36,900 bases of DNA from NCBI GenBank assembly GCA_007134165.1, contig SLLJ01000171.1:1-36900 (forward strand). The letters are read 5' to 3'. The notes below the pieces were generated by a model that searched no databases, was not told the origin of the DNA, and saw only the letters and a program-made list of their open reading frames with translations. The position numbers were made by a program, and so were the translations under genes. Shown in pieces: positions 36,710 to 36,900 of the stretch. The first letter of the stretch is position 1; every line of letters starts with the position of its first letter. The DNA is from Nitriliruptoraceae bacterium. Lineage in GTDB: Bacteria; Actinomycetota; Nitriliruptoria; Nitriliruptorales; Nitriliruptoraceae.

Positions 36710-36900
36710 ATGCAAGCCCTGGTCGTGCACGCATCGGATCGTGGCAGTACCGCAGAACTCGCCGCATGGATCGGCGAGGCCTTCGCGGAGCGCGGCATCG
36801 AGGTCGAGGTCCGCGCCTGCGAGGAGGTCACCGATCTCGGCGAGTCACAGGCGGTCGTGGTCGCCGGCGCCCTGTACCTCGGCCGCTGGCACCACGAGGC
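36710..36900 (+). CDS. Flavodoxin-domain protein, truncated by window end
   Basis: cgaggaggtcacggATGCAAGCC; MQALVVHASDRGSTAELAAWIGEAFAERGIEVEVRACEEVTDLGESQAVVVAGALYLGRWHHEA. Confidence 0.8.
   Translation, partial: MQALVVHASDRGSTAELAAWIGEAFAERGIEVEVRACEEVTDLGESQAVVVAGALYLGRWHHE

Overview
High-GC, actinobacteria-like chromosomal window. No rRNA, tRNA, CRISPR array or transposase was recognised. Left part, 0-20.2 kb: housekeeping and signalling genes. These are an M23 peptidase, an AtuA-family protein, a SWIM + SNF2 helicase pair, a MarP-like membrane serine protease, a hemolysin III/PAQR protein, two tandem GGDEF-EAL paralogs with different degenerate GGDEF motifs, a PPOX-family protein, and an overlapping SLC13 transporter / histidine kinase / single-domain response regulator operon. 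Central part, 20.26-33.2 kb, minus strand: an ethanolamine-utilization (eut) bacterial microcompartment locus. In transcription order it reads eutB-like paralog, eutH, eutN, eutA, eutB, eutC, eutL, acylating aldehyde dehydrogenase, N-terminally extended BMC-H, eutQ, eutT, eutJ, a second BMC-T, and a small protein related to the EutQ/EutT N-terminus. Right end: an LLM-class (F420-type) oxidoreductase, a eukaryote-like duplicated phosphofructokinase and a truncated flavodoxin. The strongest leads are all in the microcompartment locus: (i) a shell BMC-H whose ORF reads through in frame from a ~92-aa upstream module with an 8-aa repeat linker and an internal RBS, suggesting two isoforms; (ii) an orphan EutB paralog that keeps four of five substrate-binding residues but has Ala where Asp362 should be; (iii) encapsulation-peptide-like helices on EutC (N-term), the aldehyde dehydrogenase (C-term) and a novel 86-aa protein; (iv) a structured eutH leader with mutually exclusive hairpins around the Shine-Dalgarno and a motif shared with the eutB2 upstream region.
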